From: Bdellovibrio bacteriovorus str. Tiberius
Lineage (GTDB): Bacteria; Bdellovibrionota; Bdellovibrionia; Bdellovibrionales; Bdellovibrionaceae
Direction: 5' to 3'
DNA length: 64,000 nucleotides
NCBI RefSeq assembly: GCF_000317895.1
Contig: NC_019567.1
Location: 682,001 to 746,000 of the forward strand
The first letter of the stretch is position 1, and every line of letters starts with the position of its first letter. The notes under the pieces were generated by a model. That model searched no databases. It was not told the DNA's origin and saw only the letters and a program-made list of their open reading frames with translations. A program made the position numbers and the translations under genes. Positions 50,321-58,502 of this stretch are shown piece by piece.

Positions 50321-51352
50321 TTAGTTCGCAGCGCCTTCTTCAATTTTAGTGTAAGTACACATTTCAGCACCGTGACGTTGCCATTTTCTCAAGTTTTTGA
50401 TGGCAGCAGCATGGTTTGTCTCTTTGAACACATAACGTACACGGCAGAAGCGTGGAGTTTTTGTGTTTTGGTTGATCCATGTGTTGTAAAGGTCTTTAGC
50501 CGCGCCAACAGAAGTAGCTTGGTTAGTACCAGTGAAGAAGTCACCACCACCGTTTTGTGGAGCATTCCAGTCAGAGAATTTCGCTTCGTTATCCAGCATG
50601 TTGTACTGGTTAGCGTTGTTGCGAGCGTATTTGAATGTGTTCATACCTTGAAGGTCGCACACAGTGTAAGACTCAACAGTCAAGCCAGACAAAGTCGTGT
50701 ACTTGATGTTTGGAGTCATGTTCAAACCATCACGACCGTGGTTGAAACCTGGACCGTCTGGGTTGTTGTCGCCTGGGTTCACGCCAGTAGCAACGAAGTC
50801 AGTTGCAGAAACTTGAGCCAACAAGCTGAAGTTAGCAACTACGTTGTCTTCCCAGTATTCAATCTGAGGGCCACGGTAGCAGATATCAACGAAGTATTCA
50901 GCGCCGTAAAGCTCGGAACCAAGGTTGAAGCTAAGTTCTTTGATACGGTTAGCGAAAGCGTCTTCGTGGTTAACCAAAGTTGCGAAAGAACCCTGACCAG
51001 CTTGACGAGTCGTCGCTGTCCAGTTTGTGTTCCATTTGGAATCACCAGTGTTCCAAGAGCTGTATTGACCTTTCATGTAGTCCATCAGGTACTCACCACC
51101 GTTGTCGTTAGTACAAACGCAACGAGTGTGGCAGGTAGCATCAGTACAAGTACCAGCAGTACAAGCGATCTGAGTGTCTTCGAAGTAGCACGCTTTGTGA
51201 GCGGATGCATTGTGCTTCAAACCAGCATTACAAGCGTAGATGTCTGGACCAGAGCTGAAGGTTTTGAATTTGAAACGCAAAGAAATTGCGTTCGCGCTTT
51301 GTGCAGAGATCAATAGCATAGCTACTGCTGCAAATTTCATCAAGTTAGTCAT
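50321..51352 (-). CDS. Secreted Cys-rich protein (343 aa), likely highly expressed
   Basis: A protein of 343 residues with a signal peptide (MTNLMKFAAVAMLLISAQSANA). A dense Cys segment lies near residues 38-82 (NACNAG... FEDTQIACTAGTCTDATC then HTRCVCTNDNGGEY), suggesting a disulfide-locked knot. The C-terminal two thirds match its paralogue at 47880-48713. The ribosome site is very strong (AAAAGGAGAAAACA before the ATG), and codons are strongly biased to GTT/GAA/AAC/ACC forms, unlike the other genes in the cluster, indicating high expression. It may be the major subunit of a structure made by this operon; that is inference. Confidence 0.75.
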   Translation of the reverse strand: MTNLMKFAAVAMLLISAQSANAISLRFKFKTFSSGPDIYACNAGLKHNASAHKACYFEDTQIACTAGTCTDATCHTRCVCTNDNGGEYLMDYMKGQYSSWNTGDSKWNTNWTATTRQAGQGSFATLVNHEDAFANRIKELSFNLGSELYGAEYFVDICYRGPQIEYWEDNVVANFSLLAQVSATDFVATGVNPGDNNPDGPGFNHGRDGLNMTPNIKYTTLSGLTVESYTVCDLQGMNTFKYARNNANQYNMLDNEAKFSDWNAPQNGGGDFFTGTNQATSVGAAKDLYNTWINQNTKTPRFCRVRYVFKETNHAAAIKNLRKWQRHGAEMCTYTKIEEGAAN

Positions 51353-51383
51353 TGTTTTCTCCTTTTGATCTAACGTTCTGTTT

Positions 51384-51974
51384 TTAAGGTTTACTGTTCA
51401 CTTTAATTTCGTTGTTCGTTCCGGTTTCCACTTGAGGGTTGTACTCTAAAACGTACATTCCCTGGTTGTATTGGCCGGTCCCTTCGCAAACTATGAATTT
51501 GATCCGGGAAGGTTCCTGAAACTTGTTCTTTTCCAGGACGATCAGTGGTTGGCCGGTTCCTGTCGGGCAAAGCCCCTGGAATCTGGCGATCACTTCCTGA
51601 TTGTCGATGGCGGAATAGAAGTTATAGATGCTTTTGGCTGCCACAAAGATGTGATCCTTTGTGAACACCTTGGCCACTTCCGCAGCAGGCAACACACGCT
51701 GGCTGTTGCGGTACAGACGGTCGATCTCTGTGAATACGGTGCGCAGGATCGGATTGGTCGTGCCCAGGCAGTTGAAGCAAAGCTCCTGCTCTTTCCAGCA
51801 GGAATTCTGGGACTTGCACACTTCCTGGCACAGAGTTTCGTCAGGACGGCAGTAAAGCGTCACAGTGTCCTGGAACTCACCACGCGGGCCGGTGCCCACA
51901 GCGGACTCTACAGACCAGGCCATAGCTGTTTGTACGTTCAGCAAAAGGGTCAGGGACAACAAAATGGATTTCAT
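51384..51974 (-). CDS. Small secreted Cys-rich protein (196 aa)
   Basis: A protein of 196 residues with a signal peptide (MKSILLSLTLLLNVQTAMA). A Cys cluster directly follows it: LYCRPDETLCQEVCKSQNSC and ELCFNCLG, with seven cysteines in about 35 residues. Then a helical stretch (VFTEIDRLYRNSQRV) and a C-terminal beta part (RIKFIVCEGTGQYNQGMYVL). No known family. Its start overlaps the 898-residue gene's stop by one base (TAATG at 51974), so the two are translationally coupled. Confidence 0.7.
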   Translation of the reverse strand: MKSILLSLTLLLNVQTAMAWSVESAVGTGPRGEFQDTVTLYCRPDETLCQEVCKSQNSCWKEQELCFNCLGTTNPILRTVFTEIDRLYRNSQRVLPAAEVAKVFTKDHIFVAAKSIYNFYSAIDNQEVIARFQGLCPTGTGQPLIVLEKNKFQEPSRIKFIVCEGTGQYNQGMYVLEYNPQVETGTNNEIKVNSKP

Positions 51975-54670
51975 TATTTCCCCATCGCTCTTCTGCAGGA
52001 TTTGTGGAATCCGTACATGGAATGTGTTCTGAAGTTTTCAACTCTGCGTTCGTTGCAGGTGAAGCGAATGACCGCTTCACCTTTGCACAGATCAGATTTG
52101 ATCCACGCTTCTTTTGTGTCGGACGGTGGCCATTGGCTGTCGTCGTCTTCGCGGATGTAAACTTCGTGAACCTTGGTGTTGTAGGCCTTTTCGAAGACAT
52201 CAGCAGCTTTCGCGGCACAGCTGTCTCTGAAACATTTCAAACCTTTGCTCAGCTGATCCACACAGTGGGTCGGGATCTGTCCGTACTTTTTGTAAACTTC
52301 AGCCGCGTAAGCTGCGTTCACTTCCCAGGATTTCGGGATATTTACTTTGTCTTTTTTTGCCGAGAAATACTTCTGGAAGGTGCGGAACAGGTACACAACA
52401 AATTTCGCCGGATTCACAACGCCGAACGTGGAAGTGGAGGCGGCAGCCACCGCAGTGAAGTTCAGGGTGCAACCACCGCAGAAAGAACGGGCGGTTTTCG
52501 CACCGGTCGCGAAGTCACTTGGATTGTTGGAAACAACTTCGTTGGACTGTTTGGAATCACAGTAATTCACTGTCAAACCAGAGAAAGAATAGAAGTTGTA
52601 GTTCTTGATACCGTTGCTATTCAGGGAAACCGCGCACGGCGCACCCAGCAAAGGACCGAAATCCGCCACCAGGGATGTTTGCATTTTGGATTTTTCAACA
52701 CGCGGGTCGAACTTGATTTTGCCCTCTTTCACCAGTTGGTTGAAAGAAGCCACTTTCGGAGCGGTGAAGTTCACATCCACATAGATCGGCAGGATATTCC
52801 AGCCGAACAATGCCGTATTCGCCAGGTCCACCATCAGCACTTTGTTCATGCGCTGGGTTTGGAACCAGGGATCGTACATTTTGCAGGTTTTAAGTTCAGA
52901 GTAAGGATTGAACAGGTTTGGATCTGACGTTTTGCCCGCCAGGGGAACCAAAGCGTCCGCATAGGTGGAAACCGCATAAAGGTCCACCATGCTTTTCACC
53001 ATCAGACGGGTGCAATCCACAGAGCTGTAGCAGATCGCCTGTGCGCCGGAAACGGATTGATTGTTCCAGGACAGAAGTGCCTGGTTGTTGAAAGCTGTCG
53101 GGATGAATTTCGCTTCTTCAGGATTGGCCTGAAGCTGCATCATTTCTTTCGCCCATGGTGCGAAGCCGGACTTGTTCACGGTGTAACCGGATTTGTTCCA
53201 GTAATTTTGTTTTTCAAGTTCGTTACAGAATGGCAGCACCTGGGAAGAAACCGCTTTGAAGAAGTTCACGTGCTCTTGCAGTGAGCGACGGTCAGAATAC
53301 TGCATCTGAGTCATATTCTTCAGCTGGGCGATGCGCTCGATGTCCGTTTTCAGGAAGTCCAGAGTTTCGTCACCGGCCAGGCGGATCTCGGTACACATAT
53401 AGTAAAGTTCGTTCATCATGGCTTCGTTGCCACGGTGAGCGCTGATGTCTTTGGAAACCACAGTGCTCAACACCGCTGAACCCAGTTGATCCTGCAGCAG
53501 GTTCAGATTGGTGATCGCGGCCTGATACTTGGTTTTCATCAGGGCGCGGGACTGGATCACGTTTTTGCGGAAATTCGCCAGCCATTCCTGAGCACTGTCG
53601 AAGGACTGAGTCCCCAGGAAGTCATTGTTGACGCCACGAACGCCTTTTTCCAGCATTTCCGCGTCAGTGCCGCCGGGAACGGTGTCGAAGTGTTCTGGTG
53701 TCGGGCCGCTGATTTTAGCCAGCTCTCGGATGCTGTTGGCAGAAAGGTATTCACTGTCACAGGAAGGTTTAGTCATGGACTTGCAACCGTTCGGAGTGAA
53801 CATGATGGATTCTTCAAGAGCGATAGAGCGGAAGATACGGCCGAAGTTAGGGCTTAGCTGTTCAACTTCGTTGGTGTGTCTCCACGCCCAGGACAGATAG
53901 ATTTTCAGACTGTTCCAGAAATCGAAGCCTTGCTGAGCCAAAGAGTTTGCATTGGTTTCCCAGTCAATTTGCAAAGTCACGAAACGGTTGTTCAGGCTGT
54001 CATCGGCATTAAAGCAGCCGGTCAGATAGTCCGCTTCGTTCAGGTAAGCCAGGGCGATGTCCTGCAGGTTGGCTTGGTTGACTTCCGGGTTTTGCAGGTG
54101 TCCCTGCAGAGCCGAGAATTTTTTGATGTAATAGCAGCCCAGGCGGTCTTTGGAAGAATGCAGAGGGAAGTTTGCTTGAGTGAAACGGTCAAAGGCCAGC
54201 AGATCAGCGCGTTTTCCGGCGCGGGCCCAGATTTGGGAAAGATAATCGTTCAGCTCGGAGCAGTTACCACCACTGGCTTCACAGCTGTGGTTGGCCTGCA
54301 GATACTTCGGTAGGTCTGCAGTTTTCAGATTCATAGGCAGCACCGGAAGCTGCCCACGGATCATTTTGTTCATGATGTTCAGGGTCATGTAGGCCACAGA
54401 AAGACGGAATTCCTTCATGGCCTTGTTGCTGTATTCTTCCGTGTTCAGGCCGCGCAGTTTGGCGACGGAGTTCGCGGTTTTACCGGCATTGTAACCATCA
54501 ATCATGATCATGATGGAAGATGTCGGCTTTTCAGAATCCAGCGCGCACTGAGCGCGGTTGGTGAACTTCAGAGGACTCAGGAGACTTGTCTGATGCGCAG
54601 GCACCTCTGCACGGCTTAGCGCTGGCAGGGTGAGGGCAATCAGTAAAGTGACCAAAGTGATTTTATTCAT
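51974..54670 (-). CDS. Large secreted protein (898 aa) of unknown function
   Basis: A protein of 898 residues with a signal peptide (MNKITLVTLLIALTLPALSRA). It is mostly alpha-helical in the first 500 residues (for example LANFRKNVIQSRALMKTKYQAAITN), then mixed. More than 20 cysteines are present, with CVDQLSKGLKCFRDSCAAK and GGCTLNF near the C-terminus. No enzymatic motif or membrane segment is seen. It is the largest member of the run and the second gene from the promoter side, 28 bases after the first. It could be the scaffold of a periplasmic or surface complex. Confidence 0.7.
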   Translation of the reverse strand: MNKITLVTLLIALTLPALSRAEVPAHQTSLLSPLKFTNRAQCALDSEKPTSSIMIMIDGYNAGKTANSVAKLRGLNTEEYSNKAMKEFRLSVAYMTLNIMNKMIRGQLPVLPMNLKTADLPKYLQANHSCEASGGNCSELNDYLSQIWARAGKRADLLAFDRFTQANFPLHSSKDRLGCYYIKKFSALQGHLQNPEVNQANLQDIALAYLNEADYLTGCFNADDSLNNRFVTLQIDWETNANSLAQQGFDFWNSLKIYLSWAWRHTNEVEQLSPNFGRIFRSIALEESIMFTPNGCKSMTKPSCDSEYLSANSIRELAKISGPTPEHFDTVPGGTDAEMLEKGVRGVNNDFLGTQSFDSAQEWLANFRKNVIQSRALMKTKYQAAITNLNLLQDQLGSAVLSTVVSKDISAHRGNEAMMNELYYMCTEIRLAGDETLDFLKTDIERIAQLKNMTQMQYSDRRSLQEHVNFFKAVSSQVLPFCNELEKQNYWNKSGYTVNKSGFAPWAKEMMQLQANPEEAKFIPTAFNNQALLSWNNQSVSGAQAICYSSVDCTRLMVKSMVDLYAVSTYADALVPLAGKTSDPNLFNPYSELKTCKMYDPWFQTQRMNKVLMVDLANTALFGWNILPIYVDVNFTAPKVASFNQLVKEGKIKFDPRVEKSKMQTSLVADFGPLLGAPCAVSLNSNGIKNYNFYSFSGLTVNYCDSKQSNEVVSNNPSDFATGAKTARSFCGGCTLNFTAVAAASTSTFGVVNPAKFVVYLFRTFQKYFSAKKDKVNIPKSWEVNAAYAAEVYKKYGQIPTHCVDQLSKGLKCFRDSCAAKAADVFEKAYNTKVHEVYIREDDDSQWPPSDTKEAWIKSDLCKGEAVIRFTCNERRVENFRTHSMYGFHKSCRRAMGK

Positions 54671-54698
54671 GAGTCCTCTTGAGTTTCGTTGACCGGAT

Positions 54699-55232
54699 TT
54701 AGTTCAGTGCTTTGCAGTTATCGACTTTGTTCAGCATCGTTGTGTAGAACAGAATCACAGTTTGGTCTGCAGGGGAGAAGTTACGCTTCGTGGAACCGTC
54801 CGCGTTCACCATGTTGTACATGTATGTGTTCACGAAACGATAAACAGAAGGAGTCACACGCAGAGTGGAGTTACAAGAGTAGTTTTTGTAAGTCACAGTG
54901 ATGCCTGCGTAGTAGTCGCCACCGTTGTTGTTGCGGGAGCCACTGTCACCGATGTAGAAGTTGTTGCCGCCGCTGTTTGGGTTGTCGCCGTAACCAACCT
55001 GGAAGCTTACTGTCCAGCCTTCGCCGTGACCGTCAGTGCCTACGATAGAGCAAAGGTTGCCTCTGCAAGCCACGGCCATTTCGTTTTCGATCTTTCTTTG
55101 GATCTCTGCCTCTGTGTAGTGTGGATTTGGACGAGGATCATAGTCAGGGCTGCCACCATCGAATTCGTCAGCGTGGACAGTCAGGGACATTGCCAGTGCT
55201 ACAAGGGCAGCACTAAGGAACTTCAATTTCAT
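54699..55232 (-). CDS. First gene of the secreted-protein operon (177 aa)
   Basis: A protein of 177 residues with a signal peptide (MKLKFLSAALVALAMSLTVHA), preceded by a strong GGAGAG site. The mature N-terminus is acidic and Pro/Asp-rich (DEFDGGSPDYDPRPNPHY), then a beta-rich domain with Gly/Asn loops (YGDNPNSGGNNFYIGDSGSR) and four cysteines. The codons are of the highly expressed type. It is upstream of the 898-residue gene. No family recognised. Confidence 0.75.
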   Translation of the reverse strand: MKLKFLSAALVALAMSLTVHADEFDGGSPDYDPRPNPHYTEAEIQRKIENEMAVACRGNLCSIVGTDGHGEGWTVSFQVGYGDNPNSGGNNFYIGDSGSRNNNGGDYYAGITVTYKNYSCNSTLRVTPSVYRFVNTYMYNMVNADGSTKRNFSPADQTVILFYTTMLNKVDNCKALN

Positions 55233-55588
55233 GTTCTCTCCGGTTTTTGTGGCTTGTCAGGGTTCAGTTACGTTCGGTTGTTTCCTGACAGCATTTTTTT
55301 TGAGTGGCCGAGTTTTAATCGTGTTTTTTTGATTTCGCCAGCGCAGACACGCTGCGCATGTAAAGAATTCTTCAATGATTTCAAATAGTAACATCACCCG
55401 AATGGGTTATGCTTTAGTTGAGTGATTTCGCATTGTTAGCTTCTTAACAGCGCTCCACTGCTTCCTAAACTGAATTTTGACCGTGGTTTTACGTGTTTAG
55501 CGGGACATTACAAAATCGGCATGAATTTTCGCTGAATTTTGCGTAAACAGAACAATGTGGAACAGGCCTGTTTTTGGGGGGGTAACCC
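55233..55588. other. Promoter region of the secreted-protein operon
   Basis: 356 bases between the HExxH lipoprotein gene end and the first operon gene, both leftward. It must hold the operon promoter but no consensus hexamers are clear. It contains a dyad GCGCAG-ACACG-CTGCGC (55341-55357) and a 12-bp perfect palindrome AACAGGCCTGTT (55561-55572) just after the lipoprotein stop. No gene is supported. Confidence 0.5.
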
Positions 55589-56638
55589 TTACGGGTGACT
55601 AAGCAGTTTTTTGAGTTCTGCGGACGGATCTTTAGCTTTTTCAAGACCGCGACAGGCTTCAATGAACGAAAAATAGTTGCGGTCCCTTGCTTCGTACAGC
55701 TTTTCGAAGTCACTCAAGTCCTGCATGTACGTGCGATACACCAGCAATCTTGCATTGTTCAGCTTCGCTTCGGCGAATCTTTTGTAGCTGTCCGTCTTCA
55801 GTCGCGGCACGACTTCAGAGGAGAATTTGCTCTGAATCTGCTGAATTCGCTGCGCGCGTTTTTCTTCCGATCTTTCACTGGCAGGAAGCTCTTTGTACCA
55901 TTTTTCAAGTGCATCCAGCTCGGCTGAAATGAATTGCGAAAACACTTTGCTGTCGTCATTTTCCGACTGAATCAGCTTCAGTGTCGGAGATTCCGCACCT
56001 TCTTTTTTGTGATAGAAAAGTTCAGCCCCTTTGTTGCCCAGAAAAGTGGCCAGGCGTTCGTTGAAGTCAGCAGAGTTTTTAATATACAAAGTGGCGTGCA
56101 CGGTTTCGTGAATGATGGTGTTCACAAGGTCATAATCATCATAACGAAGCATGGAGCTTAAAATCGGATCATTGAACCAGCCCAGCGTGCTGTAAGCGGA
56201 AACACCCCGCATGTAGGTGTCAAGGTTGTCCTGTTGCAGGGATTTTTCCTCTGCCTTGGCATCGTCTTCGTTAAAATAACCTTTGTAAGGCATTTTGCCC
56301 ATGAACGGGTAAGACCACTGATGGTGCTTCAGTTCCCACTTCGGTGCCGCGCTGACGACATAGGTGACATAGGGGCGGCCCAGCTCAACGTACGAGGTAT
56401 AGTTTTTGGTGGGTTTCAAATGCAGTTCGGTTTCGGCAAAGGCGCGGGCTTCCTGCGCCAGAAGCAGCTTTTTCTTTTTGCCTTCATCAAGACCCGGATC
56501 TTTCAGCGCTTCGTCGATGGGGACGCGGCTGTTCAGCAGCTTCATCTGTCCATAGCCGGACTTCATCAGATAGCCCATCTGGCATCCGCTGTTCAGGGTG
56601 GCTACGGCAAGAAGTATCAGGCCAGGTTTCAGCCTCAT
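55589..56638 (-). CDS. Putative zinc aminopeptidase-like lipoprotein
   Basis: A protein of 349 residues from ATG 56638. The signal peptide ends at a lipobox (LNSGC). The motif IIHETVHATLYI is an HExxH zinc helix, followed by NERLATFLGNKGAELFY with a third ligand (Glu), matching the predicted aminopeptidase family (PF10023). Upstream LKPTKNYTSYVELG and YVVSAAPKWELKHHQWSYPF are also typical of it. It should act at the outer membrane or periplasm. It overlaps the outer-membrane protein gene by 4 bases (ATGA), so the pair is cotranscribed. Confidence 0.83.
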   Translation of the reverse strand: MRLKPGLILLAVATLNSGCQMGYLMKSGYGQMKLLNSRVPIDEALKDPGLDEGKKKKLLLAQEARAFAETELHLKPTKNYTSYVELGRPYVTYVVSAAPKWELKHHQWSYPFMGKMPYKGYFNEDDAKAEEKSLQQDNLDTYMRGVSAYSTLGWFNDPILSSMLRYDDYDLVNTIIHETVHATLYIKNSADFNERLATFLGNKGAELFYHKKEGAESPTLKLIQSENDDSKVFSQFISAELDALEKWYKELPASERSEEKRAQRIQQIQSKFSSEVVPRLKTDSYKRFAEAKLNNARLLVYRTYMQDLSDFEKLYEARDRNYFSFIEACRGLEKAKDPSAELKKLLSHP

Positions 56639-57207
56639 AGTGCCCAAGTCACGCCGGCACGGATAGAGCTGTCGTCTGTTTGCAGACCATCGCCGATCGG
56701 TGTTTTCCACACGTCATAGCTCAGCTTGATACCCAAAGACTCGGTGACTTTGATTTTTAAGCCTACACCATAGCTGGGAACAGTGACGGATTCAGGTTCG
56801 ATAGTGTAGGTGTCCTGACCTTCGATCTTGATCTGCTGGTAACGGCTGATCTGGGCGCCGCCGCCTTTGATGTATGGCTGGAACAGGGCGGTCTTGTCCG
56901 CGAAAACCAGAATCAAATCCGCGCCCAGAATTTGAGATTTTTGTGTCGTCGTACGGCGCGCATCCGATGGGCTGGCTTTTTCTTCGCGCAGGCCTGTCGC
57001 ATCGGTGTAACTTAGCTCCAAAGCCAGGCGCTCCAGGAAATATAGGGACAGCGACCCTGTGATGGATTCAGAGTCGAAAGAGTTGTCTTTGTCAAAGGTG
57101 GTGGTTTTTCTTCCGTAGGACAGGCCCAGTTCTGTGAACATCGCATAAGCGGGCAAAGAGGTCGAAATCAGAACGGCCAGTAGGGTCAGGGATAAAAACT
57201 TCTTCAT
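56635..57207 (-). CDS. Small outer-membrane beta-barrel protein
   Basis: A protein of 190 residues from ATG 57207 (MKKFLSLTLLAVLISTSLPAYA signal). The mature part alternates polar and hydrophobic residues in strands (SITGSLSLYFLERLALELSYTD, SYGVGLKIKVTESLGIKLSYDV) and ends RAGVTWAL, a final aromatic/hydrophobic strand recognised for barrel insertion (here ending Leu, not Phe). The OmpA/OmpW-like or OMP_b-brl family is likely. It is cotranscribed with the downstream aminopeptidase-like lipoprotein. An in-frame upstream start (57291) would place a polar stretch before the signal. Confidence 0.78.
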   Translation of the reverse strand: MKKFLSLTLLAVLISTSLPAYAMFTELGLSYGRKTTTFDKDNSFDSESITGSLSLYFLERLALELSYTDATGLREEKASPSDARRTTTQKSQILGADLILVFADKTALFQPYIKGGGAQISRYQQIKIEGQDTYTIEPESVTVPSYGVGLKIKVTESLGIKLSYDVWKTPIGDGLQTDDSSIRAGVTWAL

Positions 57208-57294
57208 TCTCACATAGTAGCAAGGTTGAGTGGCGAACAACATGAAATCGGCCACACTCTGGACTAAAGCTCCTGGACCGGGTACAACCAAAGT

Positions 57295-57711
57295 ATGGCT
57301 GACAAAGTTTTAAAATGCGGGCTGCCCTCAGACGAAGGGGAGCTTAAAAAGATTCTGACCCCTGAACAATATCGCATCATGGTCGAAAACGGCACCGAGC
57401 GTCCGTTCCAGAATGCATATTGGAATCATCATGAACACGGCATCTATGTGGATGCTATTTCGGGCGTGCCGCTTTTTTCCAGTGACGACAAGTTTGAATC
57501 CGGCTCGGGCTGGCCCAGTTTCACCCGTCCGATTTCTGCGGACGCGGTGACTGAGATCGCTGATTATTCTCACGGGATGACTCGGGTTGAAGTGCGGGCG
57601 TCTTCGTCGAATTCTCATTTGGGGCATGTGTTTGATGATGGGCCGGCACCCACGGGGCTGCGTTACTGCATCAACTCGGCGTCGCTGAAATTTATTCCGC
57701 GCAAAGGATGA
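57295..57711 (+). CDS. msrB: Peptide-methionine (R)-S-oxide reductase, zinc-free form
   Basis: A protein of 138 residues. ESGSGWPSF, the [20 protein letters not shown] segment and the catalytic Cys in RYCINSASL define MsrB, which repairs oxidised methionine (R-sulfoxide). The four zinc cysteines found in most MsrB proteins are missing: [11 protein letters not shown] replaces CxxC and [11 protein letters not shown] replaces the second pair. A resolving Cys may be Cys8 (LKCGLPS), but this is a guess. No signal peptide, so it acts in the cytoplasm. It is divergent from the outer-membrane protein gene. Confidence 0.93.
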   Translation: MADKVLKCGLPSDEGELKKILTPEQYRIMVENGTERPFQNAYWNHHEHGIYVDAISGVPLFSSDDKFESGSGWPSFTRPISADAVTEIADYSHGMTRVEVRASSSNSHLGHVFDDGPAPTGLRYCINSASLKFIPRKG

Positions 57712-57773
57712 GTCCTGAGCAGACCTCAGCATTTAATCCCGCAAAAAAATAAAAATTAGTCCATACTGGTGAA

Positions 57774-58493
57774 ATGAAATTCATCGGATCTTTTATTGCT
57801 TTCATGTTGTTGGGAGTTCAATCACAGGCGCAGGATTGGCGGACGGCCACGCGGGACAGCGCTCATCTGGCGCCGACTCCACAGGAAGAAAAAGGCGCGG
57901 TGGTGCAGGTGTACGCCGCACGCACCGTCAGCTGGCGTGGATACTTCGCAGTTCATTCCTGGATTGCGACCAAGGCCAAAGATGCCGATCACTACATGAC
58001 CTACCACGTGATTGGCTGGCGTGTGAAACGAGGCCTTGAATCCGTGCGTATCGAATCGGACATTCCGGATCGTCATTGGTTTGGTGCGAAGCCCGAGTTG
58101 ATTGAAGATCTGCGTGGTGCCGAAGCTGAAGCCGCAATCCCCCAGATCGACAGGCTGGCAAAAGATTATGCTTACAAGAGCACCTATCGCGCCTATCCGG
58201 GCCCGAACAGCAACACGTTCATTTCCCATATCATCCGCAATGTGCCCGAGCTGAAGGTGGAACTGCCGCCGCACGCCATCGGCAAGGACTGGATCAATCA
58301 GGCCGATATCGTTGGCTGGAGCGAATCCAAAACCGGCGTGCAGTTTTCGTTGTTTGGAATGCTCGGGCTGACCGTGGGACTGGGTGAGGGAGTTGAACTG
58401 AATCTGCTGGGGCTTAACTTCGGAGTTGATTTCATGCGCCCGGCATTGAAGCTGCCGATGGTCGGTCGGGTCGGAATGAGCGACAAGCCCTAG
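57774..58493 (+). CDS. DUF3750 protein
   Basis: A protein of 239 residues with a signal peptide (MKFIGSFIAFMLLGVQSQA). DWRTATRDSAHLAPTPQEEKGAVVQVYAARTVSWRGYFAVHSW is the DUF3750 opening; later YRAYPGPNSNTFISHIIR and ELPPHAIGKDW are also conserved in that family. NSNTFISH may contain a nucleophile-like loop, and the family is uncharacterised. It is likely periplasmic. It is followed tail to tail by the TonB-like gene. Confidence 0.82.
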   Translation: MKFIGSFIAFMLLGVQSQAQDWRTATRDSAHLAPTPQEEKGAVVQVYAARTVSWRGYFAVHSWIATKAKDADHYMTYHVIGWRVKRGLESVRIESDIPDRHWFGAKPELIEDLRGAEAEAAIPQIDRLAKDYAYKSTYRAYPGPNSNTFISHIIRNVPELKVELPPHAIGKDWINQADIVGWSESKTGVQFSLFGMLGLTVGLGEGVELNLLGLNFGVDFMRPALKLPMVGRVGMSDKP

Positions 58494-58502
58494 TCGTGAC
58501 TT

